A stretch of DNA of 64,000 nt from Nevskia sp. (GCA_031291075.1 JARLJS010000134.1:1-64000), one strand, 5' to 3'. Shown: positions 42,070 to 51,719, counted from the stretch's first letter. Notes: generated from the letters alone by a model not told the origin. Numbers and translations: made by a program.

Positions 42070-43347
42070 TTGAGCGCCGTGGTATCGAGAATCTTGCGGG
42101 GTCAGTTGGTCGGTAACGCCTTGTCCCTTTATGCCGTGCAGGGCCTGAATTACCTGATGCCGCTGCTGATGTTGCCTTTCCTTCTGCGGGTTCTGAGTGC
42201 CTCGGGGTACGGCTCGATCATGTTCGCCCAGTCGCTGCTGGGCTACGCCGGTATTGTCACGGATTTCGGTTTCAACTTGACGGCAGCGCGCGACATCTCG
42301 GTGGCGCGCGACGATCCGGAGCGGGTGGCCCGGGTGTACTGGACCACCATGGCGGCGAAGTCCCTGCTGTTCCTGGTCAGCGGCCTGGTGGTGGGCATGG
42401 TGGTGTTCCTCACCCCCGGATTCCGCGCCGACTGGCCGATCTTCGCGGCATCCGGCCTGATCGTGGTCGGTAACGTCCTGTTCCCTCAGTGGTATTTCCA
42501 GGGACTTGAACGGCTCAAGGAGGTGGCTCTGAGCCAGGCGGTCGCCAAGTGCCTGGTCGCTGCGGCGGCCATTGCCCTGGTGCGTTCGCCGCACGATGTG
42601 GTGCTCGCAGCGCTGATATTGTCCTCCCCGCAATTGATCGGGGCGCTCGCCGCCCTCTGCCTCGGCAAGCGGCTCGCGCCCGCGCGGTTCTACCGGCCCG
42701 GCCTCAAGGATATTCGCGAAGCCCTCGGCGGGAGCTGGCATATGTTCGCCGCCGGCGTGTCGACTTCCCTGTACATGTATACGAACACTTTTCTGCTCGG
42801 TCTGATGTGCGGGGAGCAGCAGGTGGGCTTGTACAGCCTGGCGAACAAGGTGGTGGGGTTCGTGCAGGGGCTCGCCGGCCCGGTGACGCAGGCGGTATTC
42901 CCGCGCGCCAGCCTGCTGTTCGACCAGCGCAAGGACCAGGCTTGGAATCTTTTGCGGCGCATGGCATGGGTGCTGCTTCCCGTGCTTGGGTTGGCGGCAC
43001 TCTTGCTGGCCGCGCTGGCACCGCAGGTGATCGCTGTCCTCGGCGGCGCGTCCTATGTCGCCGCGGTGTCCGTTCTGCGCATCCTGGCGCCGGTGCCCCT
43101 GCTGGTGACGGTGGCCACGATCCTGGCCCAGACCGTGATGGTTAATCTGGGCCTTACGGCGCAGCTCTCCAGGATTTACGCCGTAGTGGGCGTCCTGAAC
43201 CTGTTGGTTCTGCCCGTCCTGGTTCATCAATTTGCCGCCGACGGTGCGGCATGGTCGCTGTTGTTCGCCGAGGCGCTGGGGCCGATCCTGATGCTGCGTG
43301 TCCTGCGGCAGCACCGGGACGCGCTCGGCTTGCCCGGCGCGCGTTGA
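42070..43347 (+). CDS. Wzx-type oligosaccharide flippase
   Basis: 425 residues from TTG 42070, preceded by AAGGAA. About twelve membrane helices; the N-terminal run QLVGNALSLYAVQGLNYLMP, then LLMLPFLLRVLSASGYG and YAGIVTDFGFNLTAARDIS, is typical of the MATE-like polysaccharide transporter family. It should flip undecaprenyl-pyrophosphate-linked repeats across the inner membrane. The polymerase gene at 44104-45597 and the initiating transferase at 50052 complete a Wzx/Wzy-dependent route. Export proteins (Wza, Wzc types) are not seen in the window. Confidence 0.85.
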   Translation: MSAVVSRILRGQLVGNALSLYAVQGLNYLMPLLMLPFLLRVLSASGYGSIMFAQSLLGYAGIVTDFGFNLTAARDISVARDDPERVARVYWTTMAAKSLLFLVSGLVVGMVVFLTPGFRADWPIFAASGLIVVGNVLFPQWYFQGLERLKEVALSQAVAKCLVAAAAIALVRSPHDVVLAALILSSPQLIGALAALCLGKRLAPARFYRPGLKDIREALGGSWHMFAAGVSTSLYMYTNTFLLGLMCGEQQVGLYSLANKVVGFVQGLAGPVTQAVFPRASLLFDQRKDQAWNLLRRMAWVLLPVLGLAALLLAALAPQVIAVLGGASYVAAVSVLRILAPVPLLVTVATILAQTVMVNLGLTAQLSRIYAVVGVLNLLVLPVLVHQFAADGAAWSLLFAEALGPILMLRVLRQHRDALGLPGAR

Positions 43348-43401
43348 TAGCCGGCAGTCCGGCAAACAATCCCCGACCAGATACGCTCAAGAGGAATTTT
43401 C

Positions 43402-44061
43402 ATGCTTGCTCGCAACACCAAAGCCGCCTTCTACACCGTCGCGGGTCCGATGATGCGGACGAACGGGATCCTGTTCCGCCGCTTTCGCGCCCCCAGGAGC
43501 GGCGATCTGAAGGTACACCTGGGCCCGGGCCGCAAGAACTACCTCGACGGCTGGGTCAACGTCGACGCCAATATTTTCACGGGGAAATGCGACGTGTGGG
43601 CCGATTTGCGCGACCCGCTTCCCTTCCACGATGGAACGGTCCGGGCGATGTATTCGCACCATGTCATCGAGCACCTGCCGGATATGACCGCCCATTTCAA
43701 GGAGGCATTCCGCTGCCTGGGTTCCGGCGGCGTCTACAGGGTGGGCGGGCCGAACGGCGATTCGGCCATTGCCAAGTTCGTCGCGAACGATCGGGACTGG
43801 TTCGGCGACTTTCCCGACAAGCGGAGGAGTATCGGGGGCCGCTTCGAGAACTTCATTTTTTGCCGGGGCGAGCACGTCACCATCTTAACGTACTCCTTTC
43901 TCGAGGAGCTCCTGACCGACGCGGGCTTTTCGGATGTCCGGAGCTGCATGCCGGTGAAGGAGACCCACTATCCGGACCTGTTCCGCGATTGCCTCGAAAA
44001 GGAGTGGGAATCCGATTTCGAGGTTCCTCACACGCTGATGGTCGAGGCAGTGAAGCCGTAG
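43402..44061 (+). CDS. SAM-dependent methyltransferase (Methyltransf_11-like)
   Basis: 219 residues; GAGGAA precedes the ATG. It begins at a short form of the fold: LKVHLGPGRKNYLDGWVNVD (motif I with GPG in place of GCG), then DVWADLRDPLPFHDGTVRAM, YSHHVIEHLPDMT and FRCLGSGGVYRVGGPNG. This short, HLGCG-type group is common in exopolysaccharide loci, where it probably methylates sugars. It follows the flippase by 54 bases and is convergent with the polymerase gene. Confidence 0.8.
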   Translation: MLARNTKAAFYTVAGPMMRTNGILFRRFRAPRSGDLKVHLGPGRKNYLDGWVNVDANIFTGKCDVWADLRDPLPFHDGTVRAMYSHHVIEHLPDMTAHFKEAFRCLGSGGVYRVGGPNGDSAIAKFVANDRDWFGDFPDKRRSIGGRFENFIFCRGEHVTILTYSFLEELLTDAGFSDVRSCMPVKETHYPDLFRDCLEKEWESDFEVPHTLMVEAVKP

Positions 44062-44103
44062 CGAACCCTTGCGCCCCTTGCTCCGGGCTTGCGGGAGAGC
44101 TTG

Positions 44104-45597
44104 TCAGCGCATCAGATTGGCGATGCGACGCGCGGGGTCGGGTGGGACGCGCCGGGCTTCCGCGGAAGACGTGCTGTCCGCGCTGGCGGGCTTCACACTG
44201 CGCGCCAGGACCAGGTGCAGCAGGCCGACGGCCAGCATGGACCGCATCCATACGACGTATTGAGGTGCGATCGCCCCTTCGAACCCCAGAACGATTGCCC
44301 GCATGGTCACCACCGCAATCATCACCCGGGTGAGGGTTGCGGTGGCCGAAAGGTCGAAGCGGGAGCCCAGGAACCCGAACAGCAGGCCGATCGCGAACAT
44401 GCCTAGCGTGACTCCGGCCCAGCCGAAGTTCCAGTAAAGCTCGCCGAGGTGCGAGGGTGAAATATAGGTGTCTTCGACCTCCGAAACCTGGAACACCTTG
44501 TTCAGCAGCAGACCGGTCTGAACGTCGGGCTTGTCGCGCCAGACAAGCCTGGGGATGAACGCCGTGACCAACGGCGTCAGCGTGTAGCCGTCCTGGAAAC
44601 GGACGCCGCGTTCCGTCCCGGAAACGATCATGTCGACGCTGCCTTTGAGTGACATGCGTTCGAAGATGGTATTCGCGCGGTCCGGGCCCTTCATGACCTC
44701 CTTCTTCGCTTCGAGGGCGCGTTCGACCGTCGTCAACAGGTTCCGGGCCACCTCGGCGTGGTTCATGCTGTACTGGTCGCGTACCGTCCGGTTGGCTTGC
44801 AACACCGGCCACGCCACCATCACGAAAAGTGCCCCCGCCAACAACCAGCGCCCGGGAATCCTGCCGTCGACCAGCAGCTTGGTCAGGAGCACGATGATCA
44901 GGCCGAGCAGGGCGTCGCCCTTGATGTCGACTACGAACCCCATCAGAAGCTGGACCAGGACCGCGACGATCAGCACCGGCAGCATGTAAAACCGGCGGTA
45001 CTTGCTCTGCGCGTAGGCGAGGATGAGCATGCCCAGGGGCTGCAGGTAGGTGGCCAGCATATACACGGCGGACATGCCTGCGCCGGCGCCGGCGAGTCCG
45101 CGGTGCTGGTTGTCGATCGAGGTGTCGACGATCACGTAGACCTTGAACTGCCAGGTCAGCCATGTGCTCACTATCCAGAGCAGCCCGCCGGCGAAGACCA
45201 GGGTGCTTTCCGGCCAGTCTTTCGCTGTTCCAGGAGGTGTCGCGCGATTGCCCTGGCAGGCGAGCCGATAACCGGCGAATGCCAATGCACCGCCGATCAG
45301 GATCACGAGCTCGGTATTGTTGACGATGTCGTCATGCCCGTCAGGCTGCGTCGTTCCGGACATCAGGTTGAAGAAGTCCAGGACGCCGAAGAACAGGAAG
45401 TAGACGGCGGAAAAAATGCCCAGCAGGATATACCGGTCATTGAGCCGACGGATGACCAGGATTGGGCTGGAGCAGAGTGCGAACAGAGCCACCAGATACA
45501 GCGGATGGACTCCATTGGCGGGCCCGCTGAGTGCGCCGACCCCGACGGCCACCAGGAAGAGCAGGTTGGCCGCCAAGTACAAGGCTGTGCGGTTCAT
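44104..45597 (-). CDS. Wzy-type polysaccharide polymerase
   Basis: 497 residues from ATG 45597 (MNRTALYLAANLLFLVAVGV). About twelve membrane helices with a large periplasmic loop (about 285-385) that holds RMSLKGSVDMIVSGTERG, FIPRLVWRDKPDVQTGLLLN and TYISPSHLGELYWNFGWAGV. That last run, an E-x-YWNFG element before a helix, is characteristic of O-antigen/EPS repeat-unit polymerases. Last gene of a minus-strand trio; its ATG overlaps the stop of the acyltransferase (ATGA). Low overall conservation is normal for Wzy. Confidence 0.8.
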   Translation of the reverse strand: MNRTALYLAANLLFLVAVGVGALSGPANGVHPLYLVALFALCSSPILVIRRLNDRYILLGIFSAVYFLFFGVLDFFNLMSGTTQPDGHDDIVNNTELVILIGGALAFAGYRLACQGNRATPPGTAKDWPESTLVFAGGLLWIVSTWLTWQFKVYVIVDTSIDNQHRGLAGAGAGMSAVYMLATYLQPLGMLILAYAQSKYRRFYMLPVLIVAVLVQLLMGFVVDIKGDALLGLIIVLLTKLLVDGRIPGRWLLAGALFVMVAWPVLQANRTVRDQYSMNHAEVARNLLTTVERALEAKKEVMKGPDRANTIFERMSLKGSVDMIVSGTERGVRFQDGYTLTPLVTAFIPRLVWRDKPDVQTGLLLNKVFQVSEVEDTYISPSHLGELYWNFGWAGVTLGMFAIGLLFGFLGSRFDLSATATLTRVMIAVVTMRAIVLGFEGAIAPQYVVWMRSMLAVGLLHLVLARSVKPASADSTSSAEARRVPPDPARRIANLMR

Positions 45598-46181
45598 GTC
45601 CCGGGCTCCGGTAGAACCGCGCCTTCCACCATCTCGCGCTGGAATGGCGGGCGCTGGCCGCGCTGTTGCGCCGGCGAGCCGGCGACCACTGTCCAGTCGG
45701 GGACGTCGGCGAGGACGGTGGAGCGCGCGCCCACTACAGCGCCCGTTCCCACCTTCACTCCCGGCCCGACGAAGGCATCGGCGGCCACCCAGGCTTCCCG
45801 CTCGATGACGATGGGGGCTACCACCAGCGGCATGGCGGGGTCGCGGTAATCGTGGCTGGCGGTACACAGGTAACTGTACTGACTGACCGTGGCATGAACC
45901 CCGAGCGACACGGGCGCCACGCAGTAACAATCGACATCGTTGGCGAGGCAGCTATGGTCGGCCATGTTCAGATTCCAGGGGGCCCAGACCCTGGCGCGGG
46001 GATACGGATGCGCGCCGGCGCCGACCTTGGCGCCGAATGCGCGGAGCAGCAGCCGGCGCCAGCCGTGCAGCGGTACCGGGCTCGGACGGTAGAGCAGCAG
46101 CCACACCAAGCCCCATAGCGCGCGGCCAAGCTTGTTGAGGGAGCCGACCCGGGCGACGGTGAGGGGATACGAACGCGTCAT
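45594..46181 (-). CDS. WcaF-like left-handed beta-helix acetyltransferase
   Basis: 195 residues. It has hexapeptide-repeat runs (RARVWAPWNLNMADHSCLAN, VDCYCVAPVSLGVHATVSQY, FVGPGVKVGTGAVVGARSTV) and the catalytic His region TASHDYRDP. The Trp-rich N-terminus (LGRALWGLVWLLLYRPSPVP) resembles colanic-acid acetyltransferase WcaF. It probably acetylates the repeat unit. Coupled to the polymerase by a 4-base overlap and 11 bases after the GT4. Confidence 0.85.
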   Translation of the reverse strand: MTRSYPLTVARVGSLNKLGRALWGLVWLLLYRPSPVPLHGWRRLLLRAFGAKVGAGAHPYPRARVWAPWNLNMADHSCLANDVDCYCVAPVSLGVHATVSQYSYLCTASHDYRDPAMPLVVAPIVIEREAWVAADAFVGPGVKVGTGAVVGARSTVLADVPDWTVVAGSPAQQRGQRPPFQREMVEGAVLPEPGT

Positions 46182-46192
46182 GGCACCAGGCA

Positions 46193-47383
46193 CTAGGAGT
46201 CGAGAGAATTGTCGTTGGACACGAGGCGCTGGTAAAGCGCCTCCATCTCCCCCGCGACTGCGTCCCAGGACAGGTGGCGGATCGCCGCCTCCCGGCCGCG
46301 TCGGCCGAGTTCCCTTCGCCGGGCGGGGTCGGCCTGCAGCGAGCGGATCGCCTCGGCCAGGGGTTCGGGGTCGCCGCTGGTGACGATGCCCGCGCCAGAT
46401 TCGCGCACCAGGTCGGCGATGCCGACTTCGGGCGAAATGACGACCGGACAGGCCATCGCCATGGCTTCGGCGACGACGTTGCCAAAATTCTCGTTGTAGG
46501 ACGGCAGCACGAACATCTCGGCGTGTTCGTAGAGAGCCCATTTGTGCTCGTCGCTGACCGGCCCGACGAAATGCACACGCCCGGCGATCCCGCTGGACCG
46601 GGCCATCTCTTCCAGCTTGGCCTGATAGCCTTCGTCGTCGTTACCGGCGATTACCAGTGCCAGGTCGGGGATTCGACACCACGCCTGCAGCAGCCGGTCG
46701 AGCCCCTTCTTCCAGACGATGCGACTGAGAAACAGCGCGTACGGGCGGGCGGCGACGGCCTGGTACGGTCCTGCCGATAGCGGTGGATGAGGCTGTGGCC
46801 ATTCGACGCCGTTCGGCACGCAGCACAACTCCGGAGTGTTCAGCCGCATGGCCTTGATTTCGCTGGATTCGAACTCGGCTGTCACATGCAGCGCGGCCGC
46901 CTCGGCGAGGGTCCGCTCCTCGATCAGCTTCAGCCATGCGGTCTTCACCCAGCGGCTCTTGCGCCGGATCAGGTCACTCGAAAGCATGCCGCGTGGCGAG
47001 ACGATATAGGGTACGCCGGCGCTTCTGGCAGCACGGGCGGCGGCGAAGGTCGGATAGAGGTAAATGGAGTGCAGGTGCACCAGGTCGAAGTCGGCGACGG
47101 AGCGTTTGACCTGCCGCTGGAGGTCCGGGGACCAGTAGAGCCTGCGCAGGGCCGGGACAGGGAAGTAACGAACCTTCACCCCATTCAGGTCGACCGGGCG
47201 GTCGGGCGTGGCATCGATGTCGGAATCGCCGTCGACGCTGGTGGTGTAGACCTCGATGTCATGCCCGCGCTGCACCAGGGCCTTGGACAAGGCATGTACC
47301 GAGCGGATCGGTCCGCCATAGCGGACCGCGGGATAGTAGGTGGGAACAACCTGCAAAATCCGCAGTTTTCCTGCTTTTAGCAT
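46193..47383 (-). CDS. Glycosyltransferase family 4
   Basis: 396 residues, start ATG 47383 (MLKAGKLRILQVVPTYYPAV). GT4 features: RYGGPIRSVHALSKALVQRG, LVHLHSIYLYPTFAAARAAR, YIVSPRGMLSSDLIRRKSRW, LFLSRIVWKKGLDRLLQAW and the donor site LPSYNENFGNVVAEAMAMAC. This matches the subgroup of GT4 enzymes that act late on an exopolysaccharide repeat. First gene of the minus-strand trio with acyltransferase and polymerase; divergent from the GT2 at 47556 over 172 bases. Confidence 0.9.
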   Translation of the reverse strand: MLKAGKLRILQVVPTYYPAVRYGGPIRSVHALSKALVQRGHDIEVYTTSVDGDSDIDATPDRPVDLNGVKVRYFPVPALRRLYWSPDLQRQVKRSVADFDLVHLHSIYLYPTFAAARAARSAGVPYIVSPRGMLSSDLIRRKSRWVKTAWLKLIEERTLAEAAALHVTAEFESSEIKAMRLNTPELCCVPNGVEWPQPHPPLSAGPYQAVAARPYALFLSRIVWKKGLDRLLQAWCRIPDLALVIAGNDDEGYQAKLEEMARSSGIAGRVHFVGPVSDEHKWALYEHAEMFVLPSYNENFGNVVAEAMAMACPVVISPEVGIADLVRESGAGIVTSGDPEPLAEAIRSLQADPARRRELGRRGREAAIRHLSWDAVAGEMEALYQRLVSNDNSLDS

Positions 47384-47555
47384 CGTTGTAACAAAGGCGC
47401 CGTAACATGGTCCAGGCGATGTCCAGTCGCGCGCCATGCTGGCGTTTCTTCCGACCGTGCACCATAAAAAGCGGGGCAGCTGCATGCCCCTGACCGGTTT
47501 TTGTAACAAATCCGTCGTTCAGGGCTTAAGCAACCGCTCCCGCATAGGCTAATAC

Positions 47556-48386
47556 ATGTCTGTTTCAGTTTTAATTCTGACTCTCAACGAGGAGATCAAC
47601 GTCGGGGCCTGCATCGACTCCCTGGCCTGGTCCGACGACATCGTCGTGCTGGATTCGATGAGTACGGACCGCACCGTGGAGATCGCTCAGGACAAGGGTG
47701 CGCGCGTGGTGCAGCGGCCGTTCGACAACTGGTCCGCCCATCAGAACTGGGCGGTGCAGAACATCCAGTTCCGCCATCCCTGGGTGCTCTATTTCGATGC
47801 CGACGAGCGTTGTCCCGAGGATCTGCGTGATGAGGTACTGCAGTGCGCCAAGGCGGATGCCCCGGAAGCCGCGTTCCGCATGCGGCGCAAGGATTTTTTC
47901 ATGGGCCGCTGGCTGCGGCATGCCCAGTTGTACCCGACCTGGCTGGTACGCCTGTTCCGGCCGGAGCGCATCCGCTACGAACGGGTGGTCAACCCGGTGG
48001 CGAAAGTGCAGGGGGAGACCGGCGAGCTGCAGGCGCATATCGATCACTACCCGTTCAGCCACGGTCTCTCGCACTGGGTCGCCCGCCACAACCGCTATTC
48101 GGACCTGGAAGCGATCGAGGCGCTGAAGCTCCGGCAGGAGCCGGGCCGGGAGGGAGGCAGCCTGTGGTCGAACGATCCGAACGAGCGCCGCCGAGCGCTC
48201 AAGGACCTGTTCTTCCGCCTGCCGGCGCGTCCCCTGATCAAGTTCGGCTACTACGTGGTGTGGCGGCGCGCGTTCCTGGATGGGCGCGCCGGTTTGACCT
48301 ACGCCAGCCTGCAGGCGATCTACGAATACCTGATCGAATGCAAGTCGCAGGAGTTGCTGCGGAAGCAGAAGGGGCTGCCCGTGTGA
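47556..48386 (+). CDS. Glycosyltransferase family 2 (WaaE/KdtX-like)
   Basis: 276 residues. VSVLILTLNEEINVGACIDS, DDIVVLDSMSTDRTVEIAQD, RHPWVLYFDADERCPEDLRD (metal-binding DAD) and FRMRRKDFFMGRWLRHAQLY, with RLFRP and HYPFSHGLSHWVARHNRYSD at the end: the WaaE/LPS-core type of GT2. It is the first gene of a plus-strand run that continues with the exosortase, the initiating transferase and the TPR lipoprotein. Confidence 0.9.
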   Translation: MSVSVLILTLNEEINVGACIDSLAWSDDIVVLDSMSTDRTVEIAQDKGARVVQRPFDNWSAHQNWAVQNIQFRHPWVLYFDADERCPEDLRDEVLQCAKADAPEAAFRMRRKDFFMGRWLRHAQLYPTWLVRLFRPERIRYERVVNPVAKVQGETGELQAHIDHYPFSHGLSHWVARHNRYSDLEAIEALKLRQEPGREGGSLWSNDPNERRRALKDLFFRLPARPLIKFGYYVVWRRAFLDGRAGLTYASLQAIYEYLIECKSQELLRKQKGLPV

Positions 48387-48471
48387 CAGCACGGTGACAA
48401 CGGTATCGCACGATCGCGTCACACAAAAGAAATCAAAGCCCGCTATACAGCGTAACTCCACCGTGCTTCGC

Positions 48472-50055
48472 ATGAGCCAGAGTCCAGACAGTTCCCGCCC
48501 GATACACGCGCTGCCGCGATCGACTTGGGCGTTTGCATTGGCGGCGCTCGGCATCCTGGCATTGGTATGCCGTACCGGGTTGGGCAAGATGGTCGAGGCC
48601 TGGCTGGGCAGCGAGGAGTACAGCCACGCCATCCTGATCCCGTTCATCGCCGGTTTCCTGGTATGGCAGCGCAAGGACCTGCTCGGGCGGACACCTATGC
48701 GGGGTTCCTGGGCGGGCTTTGCCCTGGTCGGATTCGGCTGCGCGTTGCTGCTGCTGGGGCGGCTGTCGGCGCTGCTGGTGGTGCAGCAGTACGCGCTGCT
48801 GGTGGTGGTGTACGGTCTCGTGCTGGGCCTTGCGGGCTGGCAGGTGGTGCGGCTGCTCGCCATGCCGTTGCTGCTGTTGCTGTTCATGGTGCCGCTGCCG
48901 CAGTTCCTGTTGCAGGATTTTTCGGCAAAGCTTCAGCTCATTTCCTCTCAGTTCGGCGTGGTGCTGATCCGCCTGCTCGGCATCAGCGTCTTCCTCGAAG
49001 GCAATGTCATCGATCTCGGCGCCTACAAGCTCGAGGTCGCCCAGGCCTGCAGCGGGCTGCGTTATCTGTTTCCGCTGATGACGATCGGCCTCATCCTGGC
49101 CTATTTCTACCAGGGTGCGGCGTGGAAGCGCACTGTCGTGTTCCTGTCCAGCATCCCCATCACCATCTTGATGAACAGCTTCCGCGTCGGCGTGATCGGC
49201 GTACTGGTGGAGTTCTGGGGGCCGCGCATGGCCCAGGGCTTTATCCACGACGCCGAGGGCTGGGTCGTGTTCATGGCGAGCCTGGGCGTGCTGGTGCTGG
49301 AGATCAGGCTGCTGGCGCGCGTCGGCGGCGATCGCCGGCCATGGCGCGAGGTGTTGGGGCTGGGCTTCCCGGAACCCCTTCCGGCCAGCACCGGAAGAAT
49401 CGAGCATCCGCTGCCGCGCCCACTGGTGGCGAGCGCTTTGCTGCTGGCCCTGCTGGCCGGCGTCATCGCCCTGTTGCCGGAACGCGCCCAGGCCGCGCCG
49501 GCGCGGTCGGCGTTCGCCGGATTTCCGGACCAGCTCGGCCCCTGGCAAGGGCAACGGCGCGGGATGGAGCGTGAATACCTGGATGCGCTGAAGCTCGACG
49601 ACTATCTGCTGGCGGACTATGCCCGTCCCGGTATGACGCCGGTGAACTTCTATGTGGCCTGGTACAACTCCCAGGCCGCCGGCGAGTCCGTGCACTCTCC
49701 GCGTTCCTGCATCCCGGGCGGCGGCTGGCGCATCACCGAGTTCGGCCAGCGCGACCTGGCGCCGCTGCAGGTCTACGGGAAGCCGTTGCGGGTGAACCGC
49801 GCGGTGATCGAATACGGCACGCAGCGGCAGCTCGTCTACTACCTGTTCATGCAGCGCGGGCGGGTGCTGACCAACGAGTACCTGGTGAAGTGGTACCTGT
49901 TTCAGGATTCGATCCAGCGCCATCGCAGCGACGGTGCGCTGGTCCGGTTCGTGTTGCCGCTGAAGGCCGGGCAGAGCCCGGATGACGGCGATGCCGAGCT
50001 GCGGGATTTCGTCGGTGCCGCCGTGCCGAATCTGGGCACCTACGTTCCCGGGTGA
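48472..50055 (+). CDS. xrtD: VPLPA-CTERM-specific exosortase XrtD with fused EpsI domain
   Basis: 527 residues from ATG 48472; an earlier GTG at 48394 lacks support. The first 280 residues are an eight-helix exosortase with the catalytic Cys193 (VAQACSGLRYLFPL), Arg238 (MNSFRVGVIG) and His259 (GFIHDAEGWVVF). After a linker and one more helix comes the EpsI (DUF3485) domain, FPDQLGPWQG, VAWYNSQAAGESVHSPRSCI and PGGGW (408-419). This fusion is the established XrtD form, which cleaves VPLPA-CTERM proteins. At least four substrates lie in the window at 26416-33751. The stop overlaps the next GTG. Confidence 0.9.
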   Translation: MSQSPDSSRPIHALPRSTWAFALAALGILALVCRTGLGKMVEAWLGSEEYSHAILIPFIAGFLVWQRKDLLGRTPMRGSWAGFALVGFGCALLLLGRLSALLVVQQYALLVVVYGLVLGLAGWQVVRLLAMPLLLLLFMVPLPQFLLQDFSAKLQLISSQFGVVLIRLLGISVFLEGNVIDLGAYKLEVAQACSGLRYLFPLMTIGLILAYFYQGAAWKRTVVFLSSIPITILMNSFRVGVIGVLVEFWGPRMAQGFIHDAEGWVVFMASLGVLVLEIRLLARVGGDRRPWREVLGLGFPEPLPASTGRIEHPLPRPLVASALLLALLAGVIALLPERAQAAPARSAFAGFPDQLGPWQGQRRGMEREYLDALKLDDYLLADYARPGMTPVNFYVAWYNSQAAGESVHSPRSCIPGGGWRITEFGQRDLAPLQVYGKPLRVNRAVIEYGTQRQLVYYLFMQRGRVLTNEYLVKWYLFQDSIQRHRSDGALVRFVLPLKAGQSPDDGDAELRDFVGAAVPNLGTYVPG

Positions 50056-51719
50056 GGTTGGGTGTAATGGACCTGCTGCTCGGATTTATCGTGGCGATGA
50101 GCGTCACCATGGTGCTCATCCCGCCGCTCATGCGGGTTGCCGGCCGGGCCCAGATCTTGGACCGGCCGGAGAGCCGCAAGGTCCATACGGTTCCCATACC
50201 GCGGGTCGGCGGCATCGCCATGGCGGCCGGCGTGCTGCTGGCGCTGGCGCTATGGGGGCATTTCGACCGGCTGTTGCAGGCCTTCTATTGCGGGATATTT
50301 GTCCTGCTCGTATTCGGCGTTTGGGACGACCGCGTCACCCTGGGCTGGGCCACCAAGCTGCTGGGGCAGACCCTGGCGGTGTTGGTCGCGATGATCTGGG
50401 GCGGGATCAGGATCGCGTCGGTCACCGGGGCGGACCGCCTGCCGCTGCCGCCATGGGTTTCGGCGCCGCTGACCTTCCTGTTCCTGATCGGCGCGACCAA
50501 TGCGATCAATCTGTCCGACGGGCTGGACGGCCTGGCGGGGGGGATGTCCCTGCTGTGCCTGGGCGCGCTGGCACTGCTGGCGCTGACGTTCGGCAACCCC
50601 TTCGTCGGCACTGTCGCCCTGGTGATCGCCGGTGCCATTCTGGGATTTCTGCGCTTCAATACCCATCCCGCCCGGGTGTTCATGGGCGACTGCGGCAGCC
50701 AGATCCTTGGCTACTCGGTGGCGGTGCTGTCGGTGTCGCTGACCCAGGATCCATCGACGCCGGTATCGTCGGCGCTGCCGCTGCTGCTGCTGGGCGTGCC
50801 GGTGATGGACACGCTGGTGGTGATGACCGAACGCGTGGTGGGCGGCCGCTCGCCGTTCAAGGCCGATCGTAACCACCTGCACCACAAGCTGCTGGCCCTG
50901 GGCTTCGACCACCACGAAGCGGTGATGGTGATCTACCTGCTGCAGGCCGGCCTGTTCGTTGCCGCCTGGTTCCTGCGCTACCAGCCCGACCTGACCATCG
51001 TGCTGGCCTTCGGCGGATTTGCCGCCATGTTGATCATGACGCTGCGGCTGGCCGCCCGCGCAGGCTGGCGCTGGAGAGCGCCATTGACGGACACGGCTCC
51101 GGCTTCCCGTCTGGGGCGCCACATCGAGTGGCTGCGCGCCGAGGGGCGCCTGCCGCGCTGGACCGGGTATGCCTCGGGGGCCGCAATCCTGGGATATGGC
51201 GCCATCGTCCTGCTGCGGCTGCCGGCAACCGGCGATCTGCGCACGGTGCTGTTGCTGAGTGCCGCCGCCGTCGGCCTCAATCTGGCGATCCGCTGGCGCC
51301 AGCCGGAAGCCAACTGGGTCGACAAGGGCGGGCTCTATTTCGGTGCCGTGCTGGCGGCATATATCGACGGGCGCGCGCCCCATCCAGGGCAGGCGGTGCA
51401 TTACCTGGAGCTGGCGCTGTTCGGCACCCTGGCCCTGGCGCTGCTACTGCGGGTCTGGTGGCTGCGCGATAGGCAGTTTTCGGTCAATCCGCTTGACTTG
51501 CTGGTCATTTTCACCGCGGTAACGGTGCCCAACCTGCCCGGCTCGGTCGCCAGCCCGCAGGCGCTCGGCGCCACCGTGGCGAAGCTGGTCCTGCTGCTCT
51601 ATGGCCTGGAGCTGCTCAGCGTGACCGGTAGCAGGCGCTGGCGCTGGTTCAGCGTGGCGGCACTTTTGTTTCTGCTGGGCTGCGCGGCAGGCAGCCTGGC
51701 CGCGGGGCCGGCGTCCTGA
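50052..51719 (+). CDS. WecA/MraY-like polyprenyl-phosphate sugar-1-phosphate transferase with extra membrane domain
   Basis: 555 residues from GTG 50052 (ATG 50067 possible). Residues 1-330 have the family motifs: VFGVWDDRVTLGW, NAINLSDGLDGLAGGMSLL, FMGDCGSQILGYS and DRNHLHHKLLALGFDHHEAV. It should start repeat-unit synthesis by loading a sugar phosphate on undecaprenyl phosphate. Typical WecA proteins end near 350-370 residues; here about 190 more residues follow, with several extra helices (IEWLRAEGRLPRWTG start, then six hydrophobic segments). The role of this added domain is unknown. Coupled to xrtD by a 4-base overlap. Confidence 0.85.
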   Translation: MRLGVMDLLLGFIVAMSVTMVLIPPLMRVAGRAQILDRPESRKVHTVPIPRVGGIAMAAGVLLALALWGHFDRLLQAFYCGIFVLLVFGVWDDRVTLGWATKLLGQTLAVLVAMIWGGIRIASVTGADRLPLPPWVSAPLTFLFLIGATNAINLSDGLDGLAGGMSLLCLGALALLALTFGNPFVGTVALVIAGAILGFLRFNTHPARVFMGDCGSQILGYSVAVLSVSLTQDPSTPVSSALPLLLLGVPVMDTLVVMTERVVGGRSPFKADRNHLHHKLLALGFDHHEAVMVIYLLQAGLFVAAWFLRYQPDLTIVLAFGGFAAMLIMTLRLAARAGWRWRAPLTDTAPASRLGRHIEWLRAEGRLPRWTGYASGAAILGYGAIVLLRLPATGDLRTVLLLSAAAVGLNLAIRWRQPEANWVDKGGLYFGAVLAAYIDGRAPHPGQAVHYLELALFGTLALALLLRVWWLRDRQFSVNPLDLLVIFTAVTVPNLPGSVASPQALGATVAKLVLLLYGLELLSVTGSRRWRWFSVAALLFLLGCAAGSLAAGPAS

